Position numbers and translations under genes: made by a program. From assembly GCF_001046875.1 (NCBI RefSeq), contig NZ_HF571038.1:484420-524854 (forward strand): a stretch of DNA of 40,435 nucleotides. Reading direction: 5' to 3'. Shown here in pieces: positions 20,743 to 28,424 of this stretch. The number at the start of each line of letters is the position of its first letter. Within the stretch, counting starts at the first letter, position 1. Under the pieces are notes generated by a model, which worked only from the letters and a program-made list of their open reading frames with translations, searched no databases and had not been told where the DNA came from. Source of the stretch: Nostocoides jenkinsii Ben 74 (GTDB lineage: Bacteria; Actinomycetota; Actinomycetes; Actinomycetales; Dermatophilaceae).

Positions 20743-21222
20743 ATGAGCACCACTCGCCCCAAGCCCTACCTGCTGATCGACGTCGACGGCGTCCTCAACC
20801 CGTCCATCTCCAACCGGCAAGCGGAACGGGCCGGGTTCGTGACCAAACGGACGTTCGACAGCGCAGGATGGCGCTACCGAGTGTTCCTGCACCGGCAGCA
20901 CGGTGCCTGGTTGTCCGCGATGTCAGACCGGTTCGAGTTGGCCTGGGCCACCACCTGGGAGGGCATCGCCGACCGCGAGTTCGGCCCCATCCTCGGGTTG
21001 CCGTCCCTGCCGGTCGCCTCGCTCAACCTGCGGACGCACTACTCGAAGGTTCCCGGCATCCTGGACTTCGTCGGCGATCGCCCGTTCGCGTGGCTTGACG
21101 ACTGCGAAGCACTCGCCTTAGTCGCCGTCCCTAACCTGGTCGTCCATGTCGACGACCGAGTTGGGCTGACGTTGCGCAACCTGGCGGCGGCACGAACGTG
21201 GGCTAAGCGCCTGCCGCGTTAG
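20743..21222 (+). CDS. HAD-like hydrolase domain protein
   Basis: The 159-residue protein has ATG 20743 behind AGAGGA. LLIDVDGVLNP at residues 10-20 is HAD motif I (DxDG) with the nucleophile Asp; LAWATTW near residue 65 is motif II (Thr); the region around FAWLDDCEALAL carries the paired acidic residues of motif IV. This is the small, cap-less type found in phages and mobile elements, usually a phosphatase. It overlaps nothing and ends just before the converging gene at 21226. Confidence 0.75.
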   Translation: MSTTRPKPYLLIDVDGVLNPSISNRQAERAGFVTKRTFDSAGWRYRVFLHRQHGAWLSAMSDRFELAWATTWEGIADREFGPILGLPSLPVASLNLRTHYSKVPGILDFVGDRPFAWLDDCEALALVAVPNLVVHVDDRVGLTLRNLAAARTWAKRLPR

Positions 21223-21225
21223 CCG

Positions 21226-22386
21226 TCAGAGCCGGGCTCCGGCGTCGTGAAGCGCGCGAATGCTGGCGACCATCTTGTCTGTGCGCGGAATACGCCAGCC
21301 GATGTTGCCGCCGACATTGTTGGCCGACCAGTCGTCGCCGTCCGCGCCGTTCCCGTGCATCGACCAGATGTAGTCCGCGTCGACCACGACCCACTGCCCG
21401 CCGCCATACAAGGTCCGCTCACCCAGAAAGTGGTCCCCGTCCGGGTAGCCCGCACGTTCGGGACGCTCTCCGTCGGTCTCGATCGTGCGGGCGATGGCGC
21501 GGGCCTCCATCTTCCGGACGCGGTGCTCCGTCCGCAACAACCGGGCCTGCTCTTGCGCGCCTGCTCGGCGTTGGCGATCTCTTCGAGCGTCGCGTCCCGG
21601 TAGGCCACCACGTAGCCGCGCGACCCCTCGAAACCGAGCAAGTGCCCGCCGTAGACCGCAGGGTCGTCGCTGTCGATGACCCTGCGGCGTAGAACCTTGG
21701 TGAACACCACCCACGCGTCACGGTGCCGCACCGGAACCCCGAGCGTGCCGAGCCCGGCCAGCAGGGTTGTCTTCGGCTCGGTGGCCCGGCGCTTCTCCTG
21801 GTTGGCGGCGACCGCTCCCCGCAGCGCGGCCAGACGGTCGGCCAACTCGGGGAAGGCTCCGCACAGGCGCAGGGCTTCGTCGAGGCTGCGGGATGACGTC
21901 AAACCGTCCACGACCTGCTCTTCGGCCCAACCCAGCCACTTCTCAGCCTCTCGTCGCGGTTCCGCCTCCCGGATCGCCAGTGCGCGCTTCGCGATCTCCA
22001 CGACGCGGGCGCCGAACGTGGGATGCCCCGCCCCAAGCGTGACGGCCTGCTTCATCGCGTTGGAGACATACCCCAGGTCGCGGGCGATGTCGGCCTCGGC
22101 GTAGCCGACCCACTTCTCGATCTCGCGGAGCGCGGCTGCCTCTTCGCGCGCCTGCGCCGCGTCACGGACGCTGATGATCTCGCCAGCGGAGAACTTCAGC
22201 GTCACGCCATACCGGGTTCGCACGGACAGGTCGTCGCCGCGAAAGGTGACGATGCTGTCCAGCGGCAGGTCGGTGCTGACGTCGTTGATCGCCAACTGGG
22301 CCTTGGTGCCCCCCCATCACCCCGGTGAACCAGACCCGTCCACGGGTCTTGACGATCATGGTCTTCTCGACGGTCTCGATGTGCAT
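21226..22386 (-). pseudogene. Large hypothetical gene with two frameshifts
   Basis: From ATG 22386 (class 1 element) the first frame reads MHIETVEKTMIVKTRGRVWF. At a run of seven C (22309-22315, plus strand) the phase changes and continues INDVSTDLPLDSIVTFRGDD, EKWVGYAEADIARDLGYVS and the similar EAEKWLGWAEEQVVDGL. Near 21565 it changes again to EQARLLRTEHRVRKMEARAI, WVVVDADYIWSMHGNGADG and HDAGARL, stopping at 21226. Removing one G and adding one would give a single ~385-residue protein with two related helical segments (AEKWxGxAE). No family recognised. Confidence 0.55.
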
Positions 22387-22393
22387 GCCTCCA

Positions 22394-22403
22394 ATGAGCG
22401 CAG
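22394..22403 (-). promoter_or_regulatory. Class 1 start element (variant)
   Basis: CTGCGCTCAT on the minus strand, 7-nt spacer, ATG at 22386. Confidence 0.55.
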
Positions 22404-22427
22404 CGGGGCGCGTCCGACGCCGGGTGA

Positions 22428-22437
22428 CTGCGCTCAT
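22428..22437 (+). promoter_or_regulatory. Class 1 start element (variant)
   Basis: CTGCGCTCAT, 7-nt spacer, ATG 22445; mirror partner of 22394-22403. Confidence 0.55.
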
Positions 22438-22444
22438 AGCCGCG

Positions 22445-22783
22445 ATGAACATCAAAACTCCGATCGAACGTGGCCGCGTCGGAATCGTCTCTCCCCTCGG
22501 TGGTGTGATGACCGTCGAAGTCGGCGCGATCACCGGCCACCTCAACGTGTGGACCCTCGACGGCGTCCACGTCCTGATCGGCTACGTCGGTTCCCCCGAC
22601 ATCTACACCGCCGCCGGGGCCATCCCGGACGGCTGCGGGCTCGTCGACGCCGTCGCATTGCTGGCCGCCGACCCCGGCGTCGACGGCGACGGCAACCCCG
22701 TTCCGGCGCGTCTGCCGAACCCCGAATCAGCCCCCGCCCGCAGTAAGGGCGAGGGAACCCACGAGAGAGAGAACAAATCATGA
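22445..22783 (+). CDS. Hypothetical protein upstream of the beta-helix genes, 112 aa
   Basis: The start is set by the class 1 element. The first 80 residues are compact and beta-rich (GRVGIVSPLGGVMTVEVG, GVHVLIGYVGSP, GAIPDGCGLVDAVALLA); the last 30 are disordered and charged (ARSKGEGTHERENKS). Its tail encodes the GAGAGAGAA SD of the first beta-helix gene and overlaps it by ATGA. The fold may be DUF3846-like, given the similar length and strand pattern; this is a guess. Confidence 0.6.
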   Translation: MNIKTPIERGRVGIVSPLGGVMTVEVGAITGHLNVWTLDGVHVLIGYVGSPDIYTAAGAIPDGCGLVDAVALLAADPGVDGDGNPVPARLPNPESAPARSKGEGTHERENKS

Positions 22784-23682
22784 AGCGCACCCTGATGGCG
22801 TTGGCGGTTCCGCCCCTCGCCATCGCCGGGCTGAGTCTCGGCGCATCCACCAGCCAAGCCGACGCGATGTTCTTGCCGACCGGCGTCGTCCGCGTCGACA
22901 AGCCGATTGTCGTCCCGGCCTTCGGCCTCGCGCGCGGCTCCGGCTCCGGCCAGACCGTCATCGCTCCCGCCGCGGGCTACACCGGTCCACTGATGACCGC
23001 CGGTCCGGGGGCCACCATCGAAGACCTGACTCTGGACGGTCAGAGTCAGGCGACGATCGGCCTGCAACTGACCGACGCCAGCCAAGTGACCGTCGAGTCG
23101 GTCGAAGTCAAGGGCACGACCCAGGTCGGCATCGTCGGAACCGCGTCGGTCGGCGTTGGTGAGCAAGAGTTCACCGATGTCACGATCAAGGACTGCGCTG
23201 GCCTCGGGTTCAGCAACGCTGGCGCGAACGGCGGTGCCGACTACACGAACGTGAAGGTGCAGAACTGTGGCGCGGGAATGGTCATCTCCCACGCCAACGC
23301 GGCCATCGTGGCCGTGCAGACCGTCAACAACACCCGCGGCGACGGCCTCGTCCTGCGCAACGCCTCCGGTGCGACGATAATCAACGTCCGCTCTGCGGGA
23401 AACTCCGGAACCGGCATCCGCATCACCAATTCCACCATCGCCGCGGGCAGCGCGTGGCTGTCCAGCGCCAATGGCACCAACGACGTCTGGTTCGAGGGGA
23501 ACTCGCGCGCCGCGTCGCTGACCGGCGTCGTCGTCGGGTGGACTCCGTGCGGGCTCGGGGCGTTCCAGGGCGGGCGCGAAAACCCGTGGCGCGTCGACGC
23601 CACCGCGTCCGCACCCGTCACCGGCCTGCGGGTCAACAAGAAGACGAACGACTACTGCGTCGTCCCTAAGACCGGCAACTGA
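22780..23682 (+). CDS. Exported parallel beta-helix protein 1
   Basis: The 300-residue protein has a signal peptide (KRTLMALAVPPLAIAGLSLG, cleavage near SQA-DA). The mature part shows short repeating strands of a right-handed beta-helix of pectate-lyase or tail-spike type: GATIEDLTLDG, SQVTVESVEVKG, EQEFTDVTIKDC, ADYTNVKVQNC, ATIINVRSAGNSG. No catalytic residues are evident. A GAGAGAGAA SD lies 8-9 nt upstream of ATG. Probably binds or cuts extracellular polysaccharide, or is an exported surface protein. Its closest relative is the next gene. Confidence 0.75.
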   Translation: MKRTLMALAVPPLAIAGLSLGASTSQADAMFLPTGVVRVDKPIVVPAFGLARGSGSGQTVIAPAAGYTGPLMTAGPGATIEDLTLDGQSQATIGLQLTDASQVTVESVEVKGTTQVGIVGTASVGVGEQEFTDVTIKDCAGLGFSNAGANGGADYTNVKVQNCGAGMVISHANAAIVAVQTVNNTRGDGLVLRNASGATIINVRSAGNSGTGIRITNSTIAAGSAWLSSANGTNDVWFEGNSRAASLTGVVVGWTPCGLGAFQGGRENPWRVDATASAPVTGLRVNKKTNDYCVVPKTGN

Positions 23683-23711
23683 GCCGGTCGAACCAGAGAG
23701 AGAACCTAACA

Positions 23712-24674
23712 ATGAATCGCGTGCTCACGGCGGTCGCCCTCACGGCGACGCTCATCATCACGGGCCTGTTCGGGGCCGCATCGTCTGCCCAGGCCAAGGT
23801 GCTGTCTTACGGCCAAGGCGTCTACCTGCTCAACCGACCGATCGTGTTGCAGGACTGGCAAATCCTGCGCGGCGCAGGCGTCGGCAAAACCATTCTCAAG
23901 GCCGCCCCCGGCTACAAGGGAATGTTGATCGTCAACGCCGGGGTCGGTGAGGCGAACCCCGTCCACCACCCTGGTGTCGAGATTCACGACCTGTCCGTTG
24001 ACGGCTCCGGCACCGCTTCCCGCGGCATCTACTTGAAGGCCGTTGACGACCTGGTCGTCAAGAACGTTGAGGTCTACAACACGACCGGCAACGCGATCGA
24101 GCACCGCGGCATCCAAAACTCGCCGTACACGATGCGACAGACGTGGGCGAATGTCACCGGGCGCGACAGTGGCGGCTGGTGCGTCTACAACGGCCTGCGC
24201 ACCCGGAAGGTCACCTACACCGACATCCGGGCCACCGGCTGCCGCGCCGGCGGGATGACGATCGACCACTCCGAAGCGTCGGCGGTCGGCATCATTGCCT
24301 CCCGCAACGGCGGCAATGGCGTCTGGATTCGCAACGTCTACTCGATCAACCTGACCAATGTCGTCACCAACGGCAACGGCGGCAACGGCATGTTCGTCCA
24401 GGGCGCGGTCTACAGCCTCGGCACGAACTGGACCGCCATGAACAACAAGGTCGCGGACGTCCGGTTCTCCAACTCGGCCCCGCAGCCGTCGTTCAACTAC
24501 GGCGTCACCCGCAACACCATGATTGCGGGCTTGACGGCGGGACACACTGACGTCTGCCAGTTCGGCAACTACGACAACGGCGACGAGACGCCGTTGGTGG
24601 TCGACTCCGGCGTTGACGTTCAGATTGTCGGTCAGCGGCTCCCGTCGGCGGTCGGCTGTTCCGTCGAATCCTGA
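23712..24674 (+). CDS. Exported parallel beta-helix protein 2
   Basis: The 320-residue protein has a signal peptide (TAVALTATLIITGLFGAASSAQA-KV) and an AGAGAGAA SD like its upstream neighbour. Both share an N-terminal cap (VYLLNRPIVLQDWQILRGAG versus VVRVDKPIVVPAFGLARGSG) and helix coils VEIHDLSVDGSG, DLVVKNVEVYNTTG, TDIRATGCRAGGMTID, and a Cys near the end. They are tandem duplicates that have diverged. A terminator follows. Likely glycan-binding or glycan-cleaving exported protein; substrate unknown. Confidence 0.75.
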   Translation: MNRVLTAVALTATLIITGLFGAASSAQAKVLSYGQGVYLLNRPIVLQDWQILRGAGVGKTILKAAPGYKGMLIVNAGVGEANPVHHPGVEIHDLSVDGSGTASRGIYLKAVDDLVVKNVEVYNTTGNAIEHRGIQNSPYTMRQTWANVTGRDSGGWCVYNGLRTRKVTYTDIRATGCRAGGMTIDHSEASAVGIIASRNGGNGVWIRNVYSINLTNVVTNGNGGNGMFVQGAVYSLGTNWTAMNNKVADVRFSNSAPQPSFNYGVTRNTMIAGLTAGHTDVCQFGNYDNGDETPLVVDSGVDVQIVGQRLPSAVGCSVES

Positions 24675-24688
24675 TCCGCCTCGAACCC

Positions 24689-24723
24689 GCACGGCCCCGG
24701 TTGTCCCCCGACCGGGGCCGTGC
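24689..24723 (+). terminator. 13-bp stem terminator after the beta-helix pair
   Basis: Arms 24689-24701 and 24711-24723 (GCACGGCCCCGGT and complement), 9-nt loop. Confidence 0.7.
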
Positions 24724-24739
24724 GCCTGTTCGGCCCCTG

Positions 24740-24749
24740 CTGCGCTCAA
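24740..24749 (+). promoter_or_regulatory. Class 1 start element
   Basis: CTGCGCTCAA, 7-nt spacer, ATG 24757; 17 bp past the terminator. Confidence 0.6.
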
Positions 24750-24756
24750 CCAAGGC

Positions 24757-25209
24757 ATGGGATACACGCACTACTTCCACGACTCCGTCGCCACCCCCGT
24801 CGTCGTCGCCGAAGCCGAGAAGATCATCGCCGCCACCACCGTGCCGCTTGTCGGCAATTTCGAGGGGACGGTCGGTCCGCGGATCAGCGAGGCCGACGGC
24901 ATTTGGCTCGACGGGGTTGCCCCGGACGACTACGAGACTTTCCTCCTGCCCTCGCCGCACAACCGTGACCGGCACGAGTTCGGGTCCGTCAAGACGGGAA
25001 TGCGGCCTTACGACGAAGTTGTCGTCGCGATCCTGGTGGCCGTGATCCTGGACGGGCAGCACGTCTCGTCTGACGGCGGACCCGCCGAATGGGCACCCGG
25101 CATCGCCTTGTTCGAGCGGGCCGTCCGCCCGTTGACCGCGGTCGAGTCCGCCGAACTGTTGATGGTCCTGGCGTCTCGGTATGCGCCGCTGCGCTCAGAG
25201 ACGCTGTGA
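24757..25209 (+). CDS. MGYTHYF-family conserved phage/plasmid protein
   Basis: The 150-residue protein begins MGYTHYFHDSVATP, the signature opening of a small family widespread in phages and mobile elements of actinobacteria and others, function unknown. The rest has strands and helices with EFGSVKTGMRPYDEVVVAIL, as in homologues (FCKTGRxPYD-type segment). It is coupled to the nucleotidyltransferase gene through a GTGA overlap. Confidence 0.75.
   Translation: MGYTHYFHDSVATPVVVAEAEKIIAATTVPLVGNFEGTVGPRISEADGIWLDGVAPDDYETFLLPSPHNRDRHEFGSVKTGMRPYDEVVVAILVAVILDGQHVSSDGGPAEWAPGIALFERAVRPLTAVESAELLMVLASRYAPLRSETL
25189..25198 (+). promoter_or_regulatory. Class 1 start element before GTG
   Basis: CTGCGCTCAG, 7-nt spacer, GTG 25206; it encodes the last residues (LRSE) of the upstream protein. 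Confidence 0.6.
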
Positions 25210-25889
25210 ACACCGAATCGCCACTCTTGACCGCCCGCCGACTACTGACCGGCGTCGTCGGCTCCCGCGCCTACGGCCTGGACCACCCCGAATCTGACGT
25301 CGACTTGATCCGCGTTGCGATCCTGCCGTCGTCCCGTTTCCTCGGCTTGAACCCGCCGACCGGGTCTGCGCTGACCTTTCACGGCAAGACCTCCATCGGC
25401 GACATCACTGTCCACGAGGTGGGCAAGTTTCTCGGACTCTGCCTGTCCGGCAACCCGACGGTCATCGAGACGTTGAACTTGGACGCCTACACCGACGAAA
25501 CCGACGAGACCTACCGGATACGCGACCTGCGCGGCGCAGTCTTGTCGGCCCCCGCGATCAAGACCAGTTTCTACGGCTACGCCAACGCGCAAATCCAGAA
25601 AGCGATGGCGTCCGAGAACCCCGCCCGCCGTGAAAAGACGGCACGGCACGCCTACCGGCTCGCCCATCAGGGAGCCCGGCTGTGGCGAACCGGCCAAGTC
25701 GTGGTGCGCGCAGACCGGGACGGCTGTTTCGCGTTCGGCGAAGCCGTCGCCGCCGGAGACCACCAGCGGGCGCGGAAACTCGTGGACTGGTTGGGGGATG
25801 AGTTCCACAAGCCCACCATCCTGCCCGACACTCCCGACCGCGCCGCCGTCGAGTCCTACCTGCTCGACGTCCGCCGTCGACTCGGCTGA
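25206..25889 (+). CDS. Pol-beta-type nucleotidyltransferase (COG3541-like)
   Basis: The 227-residue protein has VVGSRAYGLDHPESDVDLI at about residue 20, giving the GS...SDxDL metal-binding signature of nucleotidyltransferases, followed by VAILPSSRFLGL. A middle block VHEVGKFLGLCLSGNPTVIETL and a helical C-terminus (REKTARHAYRLAHQGARLWRTG) match predicted nucleotidyltransferases of phages. These transfer a nucleotide to RNA, protein or small molecules; the target here is unknown. GTG 25206 is supported by the start element and GTGA overlap. Confidence 0.8.
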   Translation: MNTESPLLTARRLLTGVVGSRAYGLDHPESDVDLIRVAILPSSRFLGLNPPTGSALTFHGKTSIGDITVHEVGKFLGLCLSGNPTVIETLNLDAYTDETDETYRIRDLRGAVLSAPAIKTSFYGYANAQIQKAMASENPARREKTARHAYRLAHQGARLWRTGQVVVRADRDGCFAFGEAVAAGDHQRARKLVDWLGDEFHKPTILPDTPDRAAVESYLLDVRRRLG

Positions 25890-25904
25890 CCAGGAAGACC
25901 GCTC

Positions 25905-26222
25905 ATGTCCAACCTGCCCGTCTTCCTGACGGGGCTCGCGTCCGGCCCCGTCATCGTCGTCGCCGCCTGGATGCTGGCCCAGGCCGTCCGCGCCGTCATC
26001 CGGTGGTGGCCGAAGCGCCCACCACTGGCGATCCACGACGACGATTTCCGCGTCCGCAACGCCGCCGCCATCCTGACGGCCCGCAAGGTGGCCTCCATCC
26101 GCTTGCCTGGCAGCGTCGTGCTGTGCTGGCGCAGCACCGTCCCGTGGGGCCATCCCACAAACGATGTTGTCAACGGTATCCGCGTCCTAGCCAACCCGTC
26201 CCCGCCCGCAGCAGAGACATGA
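25905..26222 (+). CDS. Single-pass membrane protein, 105 aa
   Basis: ATG 25905 is preceded by AGGAAG. One N-terminal transmembrane helix (VFLTGLASGPVIVVAAWMLAQAV) is followed by a basic stop-transfer stretch (RWWPKRPP) and a cytoplasmic beta-rich domain (AAAILTARKVASIRLPGSVVL). The stop overlaps the next GGQF gene by ATGA, and its last codons (PPAAET) are that gene's class 2 element. Function unknown. Confidence 0.6.
   Translation: MSNLPVFLTGLASGPVIVVAAWMLAQAVRAVIRWWPKRPPLAIHDDDFRVRNAAAILTARKVASIRLPGSVVLCWRSTVPWGHPTNDVVNGIRVLANPSPPAAET
26204..26211 (+). promoter_or_regulatory. Class 2 start element (variant)
   Basis: GCCCGCAG, 7-nt spacer, ATG 26219. Confidence 0.5.
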
Positions 26223-27355
26223 GCACATCGACGCCGAACCGGCACCCTCGCGGCATCCCGGCAGGCGGGCAGTTCGCCGCCGGACGCAAAGGCGAAGGTG
26301 TCGGTCTGCCTGCCGACGCCTCCGAATGGGGCGACGACGCGAGCCCTGCCTCGCACGCCTACCACCGACGCTACTGCCGCGACGACGGGACCGTTGAGTT
26401 CCGCGACCGTCTCGGCTTCTTCCACAACCCTTCCGGCCCCGCGGTCGTCTACCCGGACGGCGGCGAAGAGTTCTTCCAGCACGGAAAACGGTCACGACTG
26501 GAAGGCCCGGCGGTTCACGGCCCCGGCGTCGCCAACCGGTTCTTCGTCGGTGGCGTCGAAGTTCCCCGGCACAAACTGGAAGCGGCTGCGCTGGAACACT
26601 GGGAAACGTCCTGCCAGACACGGCAAGACGGCGACACCACCGTCACCGAGACGTACTTGCCGCACCCGAGAGGCGGCTACACCACGGTCGTGACGGAGGG
26701 CAGCACCGAGCGCTATTTCGATGCTGACGGTCTGGCGCACCGCGAAGACGGCCCCGCTGTCGTGACCAGGAAGGGCTTCTTCACCAAAGACGACGAGTCG
26801 TGGGTCCACGGTGTTCGAGTCGATGGTTCCGGGCAAGGCAGGAAGCGGGTTGGTTGGCCGCACCTGGCGCAGGCCCGGACGGAACGGACCGGCATGTGGA
26901 CGTTCGATCGCGACTACGAGAACCTTGACCAGGTTGAGCCGTTCGCGGAAGCCTTTGACGCCCGGACCGCCGAACTCGAAGCGGCAGGGAGGTTCGCCTA
27001 CAACGGCGAGTACACCGGGCGTCTCGGGCCGAGCCTGGCAGGCGAGGGCGAGGACACCGCGATCTATCTATTGCAGAAGCGGAAGAGTGTCCGCGCTTAC
27101 CAGGCCGAGATGACTAGCCGCCGACAGGACGGCTACGTCGACGTCCCCGCCGACCTGCTCGACGGAACCCACCGCTACGCCAACATCACGGTCTTCGGCG
27201 GGCAATACGACGGCGGCACCCACGGAACCGTCACCGACCTCGAAGGCGGACGGGTCGTCGTTCGTGGCGGCAAGTTCATCGGCGTCCTGCCGAAAGGCAA
27301 GCGGACCCACGGGTTCGCTGCGGGCTCCAACGCTGTCGTGCTGGTGCGTCGTTGA
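26219..27355 (+). CDS. GGQF-leader protein with MORN-like repeats
   Basis: The 378-residue protein opens with HPRGIPAGGQFAAGRKGEG, the recurrent leader of this locus. Residues about 45-245 hold degenerate YHRRY..DGTVEFRDR, GPAVVYPDGGEEFF, GPAVVTRKGFF units akin to the MORN-variant repeats of the 9127 and 30022 proteins. The C-terminal 120 residues form another beta domain (YVDVPADLLDGTHRYANITV, TDLEGGRVVVRGGKFIGVLP). No enzymatic motif seen. Being built as leader + repeat + variable end, it may be a delivered or particle-associated protein; this is inference. Confidence 0.65.
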   Translation: MSTSTPNRHPRGIPAGGQFAAGRKGEGVGLPADASEWGDDASPASHAYHRRYCRDDGTVEFRDRLGFFHNPSGPAVVYPDGGEEFFQHGKRSRLEGPAVHGPGVANRFFVGGVEVPRHKLEAAALEHWETSCQTRQDGDTTVTETYLPHPRGGYTTVVTEGSTERYFDADGLAHREDGPAVVTRKGFFTKDDESWVHGVRVDGSGQGRKRVGWPHLAQARTERTGMWTFDRDYENLDQVEPFAEAFDARTAELEAAGRFAYNGEYTGRLGPSLAGEGEDTAIYLLQKRKSVRAYQAEMTSRRQDGYVDVPADLLDGTHRYANITVFGGQYDGGTHGTVTDLEGGRVVVRGGKFIGVLPKGKRTHGFAAGSNAVVLVRR

Positions 27356-27365
27356 CTGCGCTCAA
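27356..27365 (+). promoter_or_regulatory. Class 1 start element
   Basis: CTGCGCTCAA, 7-nt spacer, ATG 27373; overlaps the TGA of the preceding gene. Confidence 0.6.
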
Positions 27366-27372
27366 CACCGGC

Positions 27373-27726
27373 ATGACCACACTCACCCACAACGACTGGC
27401 GTGCCGCCGGTCAAGACCTCTTCGGTAGCGACCTAATGTCGTGGCGGTTCGCCTGCCCCGCCTGCGGGGACGTCGCCAACGGCCACGACTTCGCCGCGGC
27501 CTTGTCTGAGAACCCGCGAACGCGGCTGGACGGCTCCGTCGTGCAGGCACTCGACCTGCTCGGGTCGTGGTGTGTCGGTCGCGCCATCGGCGGCACGGAG
27601 CCGACGCGCGGATGCGACCGGACCGCCTACGGTCTGTTTCGGGGGCCGGTGCGAGTGACCCTGCCTGACGGTCGACCGCCGATGTTCTCGTTCCGTTTCG
27701 CCGACACTGCCCAGGCCGCGCGATGA
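27373..27726 (+). CDS. VVA0879-family zinc protein
   Basis: The 117-residue protein fits a conserved phage/plasmid family: an N-terminal LTHNDWRAAGQDLFG, then MSWRFACPACGDVANGHDF with a CxxC zinc site, then WCVGRAIGG and the family hallmark GCDRTAYGLFRGPVRVTLPDG. Four Cys are available for zinc. Function is not established. It is the first of an overlapping set with the next three genes. Confidence 0.75.
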   Translation: MTTLTHNDWRAAGQDLFGSDLMSWRFACPACGDVANGHDFAAALSENPRTRLDGSVVQALDLLGSWCVGRAIGGTEPTRGCDRTAYGLFRGPVRVTLPDGRPPMFSFRFADTAQAAR

Positions 27727-27935
27727 CCGTCCTGGCCTGCGCCCTCGTCGCCATGTTCGGCGCATCAGGGTGCGTCGGCCTAGCCCTCATCAGTCCCGCA
27801 TTCGGCGGCCCGAGTCTGCTCGGTATCGCGGCCAGGGTCGCCGCCTTGACGATCAGCGCCGTCTGCGGGATCGCGTCGATGGTGTCCCTGGTCGCTCTCG
27901 TCTACGTGGCGTTCCGCACGCTGGCCGCGCTGTGA
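27723..27935 (+). CDS. Two-helix membrane microprotein, 70 aa
   Basis: Nearly all hydrophobic: helix 1 VLACALVAMFGASGCVGLALI and helix 2 LTISAVCGIASMVSLVALVYV joined by a Gly/Pro turn. Coupled to its neighbours on both sides by 4-bp overlaps. It could be a holin-like or stress-related membrane protein; nothing specific supports either. Confidence 0.6.
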   Translation: MTVLACALVAMFGASGCVGLALISPAFGGPSLLGIAARVAALTISAVCGIASMVSLVALVYVAFRTLAAL

Positions 27936-28012
27936 CCGGCTGCCGCGCCGAGTGCGACCGGGTCGTTGGGCATCCTGGTTCCTGCATGGTCCGATGTGAG
28001 AAGACCCCGTGA
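27932..28012 (+). CDS. Cysteine-rich microprotein, 26 aa
   Basis: GTG 27932 overlaps the previous stop and its TGA overlaps the GTG of the DUF4031 gene (both GTGA), so it is embedded in the operon. It contains four Cys (CRAEC, C-MVRC) and one His, enough for one zinc site. Too short for confident assignment, but the double overlap makes it credible. Confidence 0.5.
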   Translation: MTGCRAECDRVVGHPGSCMVRCEKTP

Positions 28013-28402
28013 CGGTCTATGTCGACGCCGCCCACGTCGCCGCCTCTGTCGAGAACGGGCCGCGGACACACACCTCAACCTGGTGCCACCTGATGGCGGA
28101 CGGCAACGCCGAACTCGTGGCATTCGCGGTCCGGATTGGCCTGCGCCGGAACTGGATTCAGCGCGAAGGTAGCCCGTTCGAGCACTTCGACGTCACGGCG
28201 GGTAAGCGTTGGCAGGCTGTCGCTGCCGTTGATCGACCACTCCGGCACCGCGGCGATCGCCCACGGGGCAGTCCCGGACGGAGACTGGCAGGTCGTCTTC
28301 GGACACAACCTCGACGACGACTGGGAGCCGGACTACCCGATTGTCGGGATACTGACGCGCGAGAACGACGCCATCGTCCGGGAATCTTTCGACAACGATT
28401 GA
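28009..28402 (+). pseudogene. DUF4031 protein with a frameshift
   Basis: From GTG 28009 the protein begins TVYVDAAHVAASVENG, then TWCHLMADGNAELVAFAVRIGL and FEHFDVTAGKRWQAVAA, the complete core of DUF4031 (nucleic-acid-associated small proteins of unknown function common in actinobacteria and phages). No stop follows in that frame; between about 28195 and 28245 the coding phase moves by one base and continues DHSGTAAIAHGAVPDGDWQVVFGHN, WEPDYPIVGILTRENDAIV to TGA 28402. Either one 131-residue protein or two genes fused by an error. Confidence 0.65.
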
Positions 28403-28409
28403 CGCCCCC

Positions 28410-28417
28410 GCCCGCAA
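28410..28417 (+). promoter_or_regulatory. Class 2 start element
   Basis: GCCCGCAA, 7-nt spacer TACGGGC, ATG 28425; GCCCG/CGGGC can pair as a 5-bp hairpin directly before the start. Confidence 0.55.
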
Positions 28418-28424
28418 TACGGGC

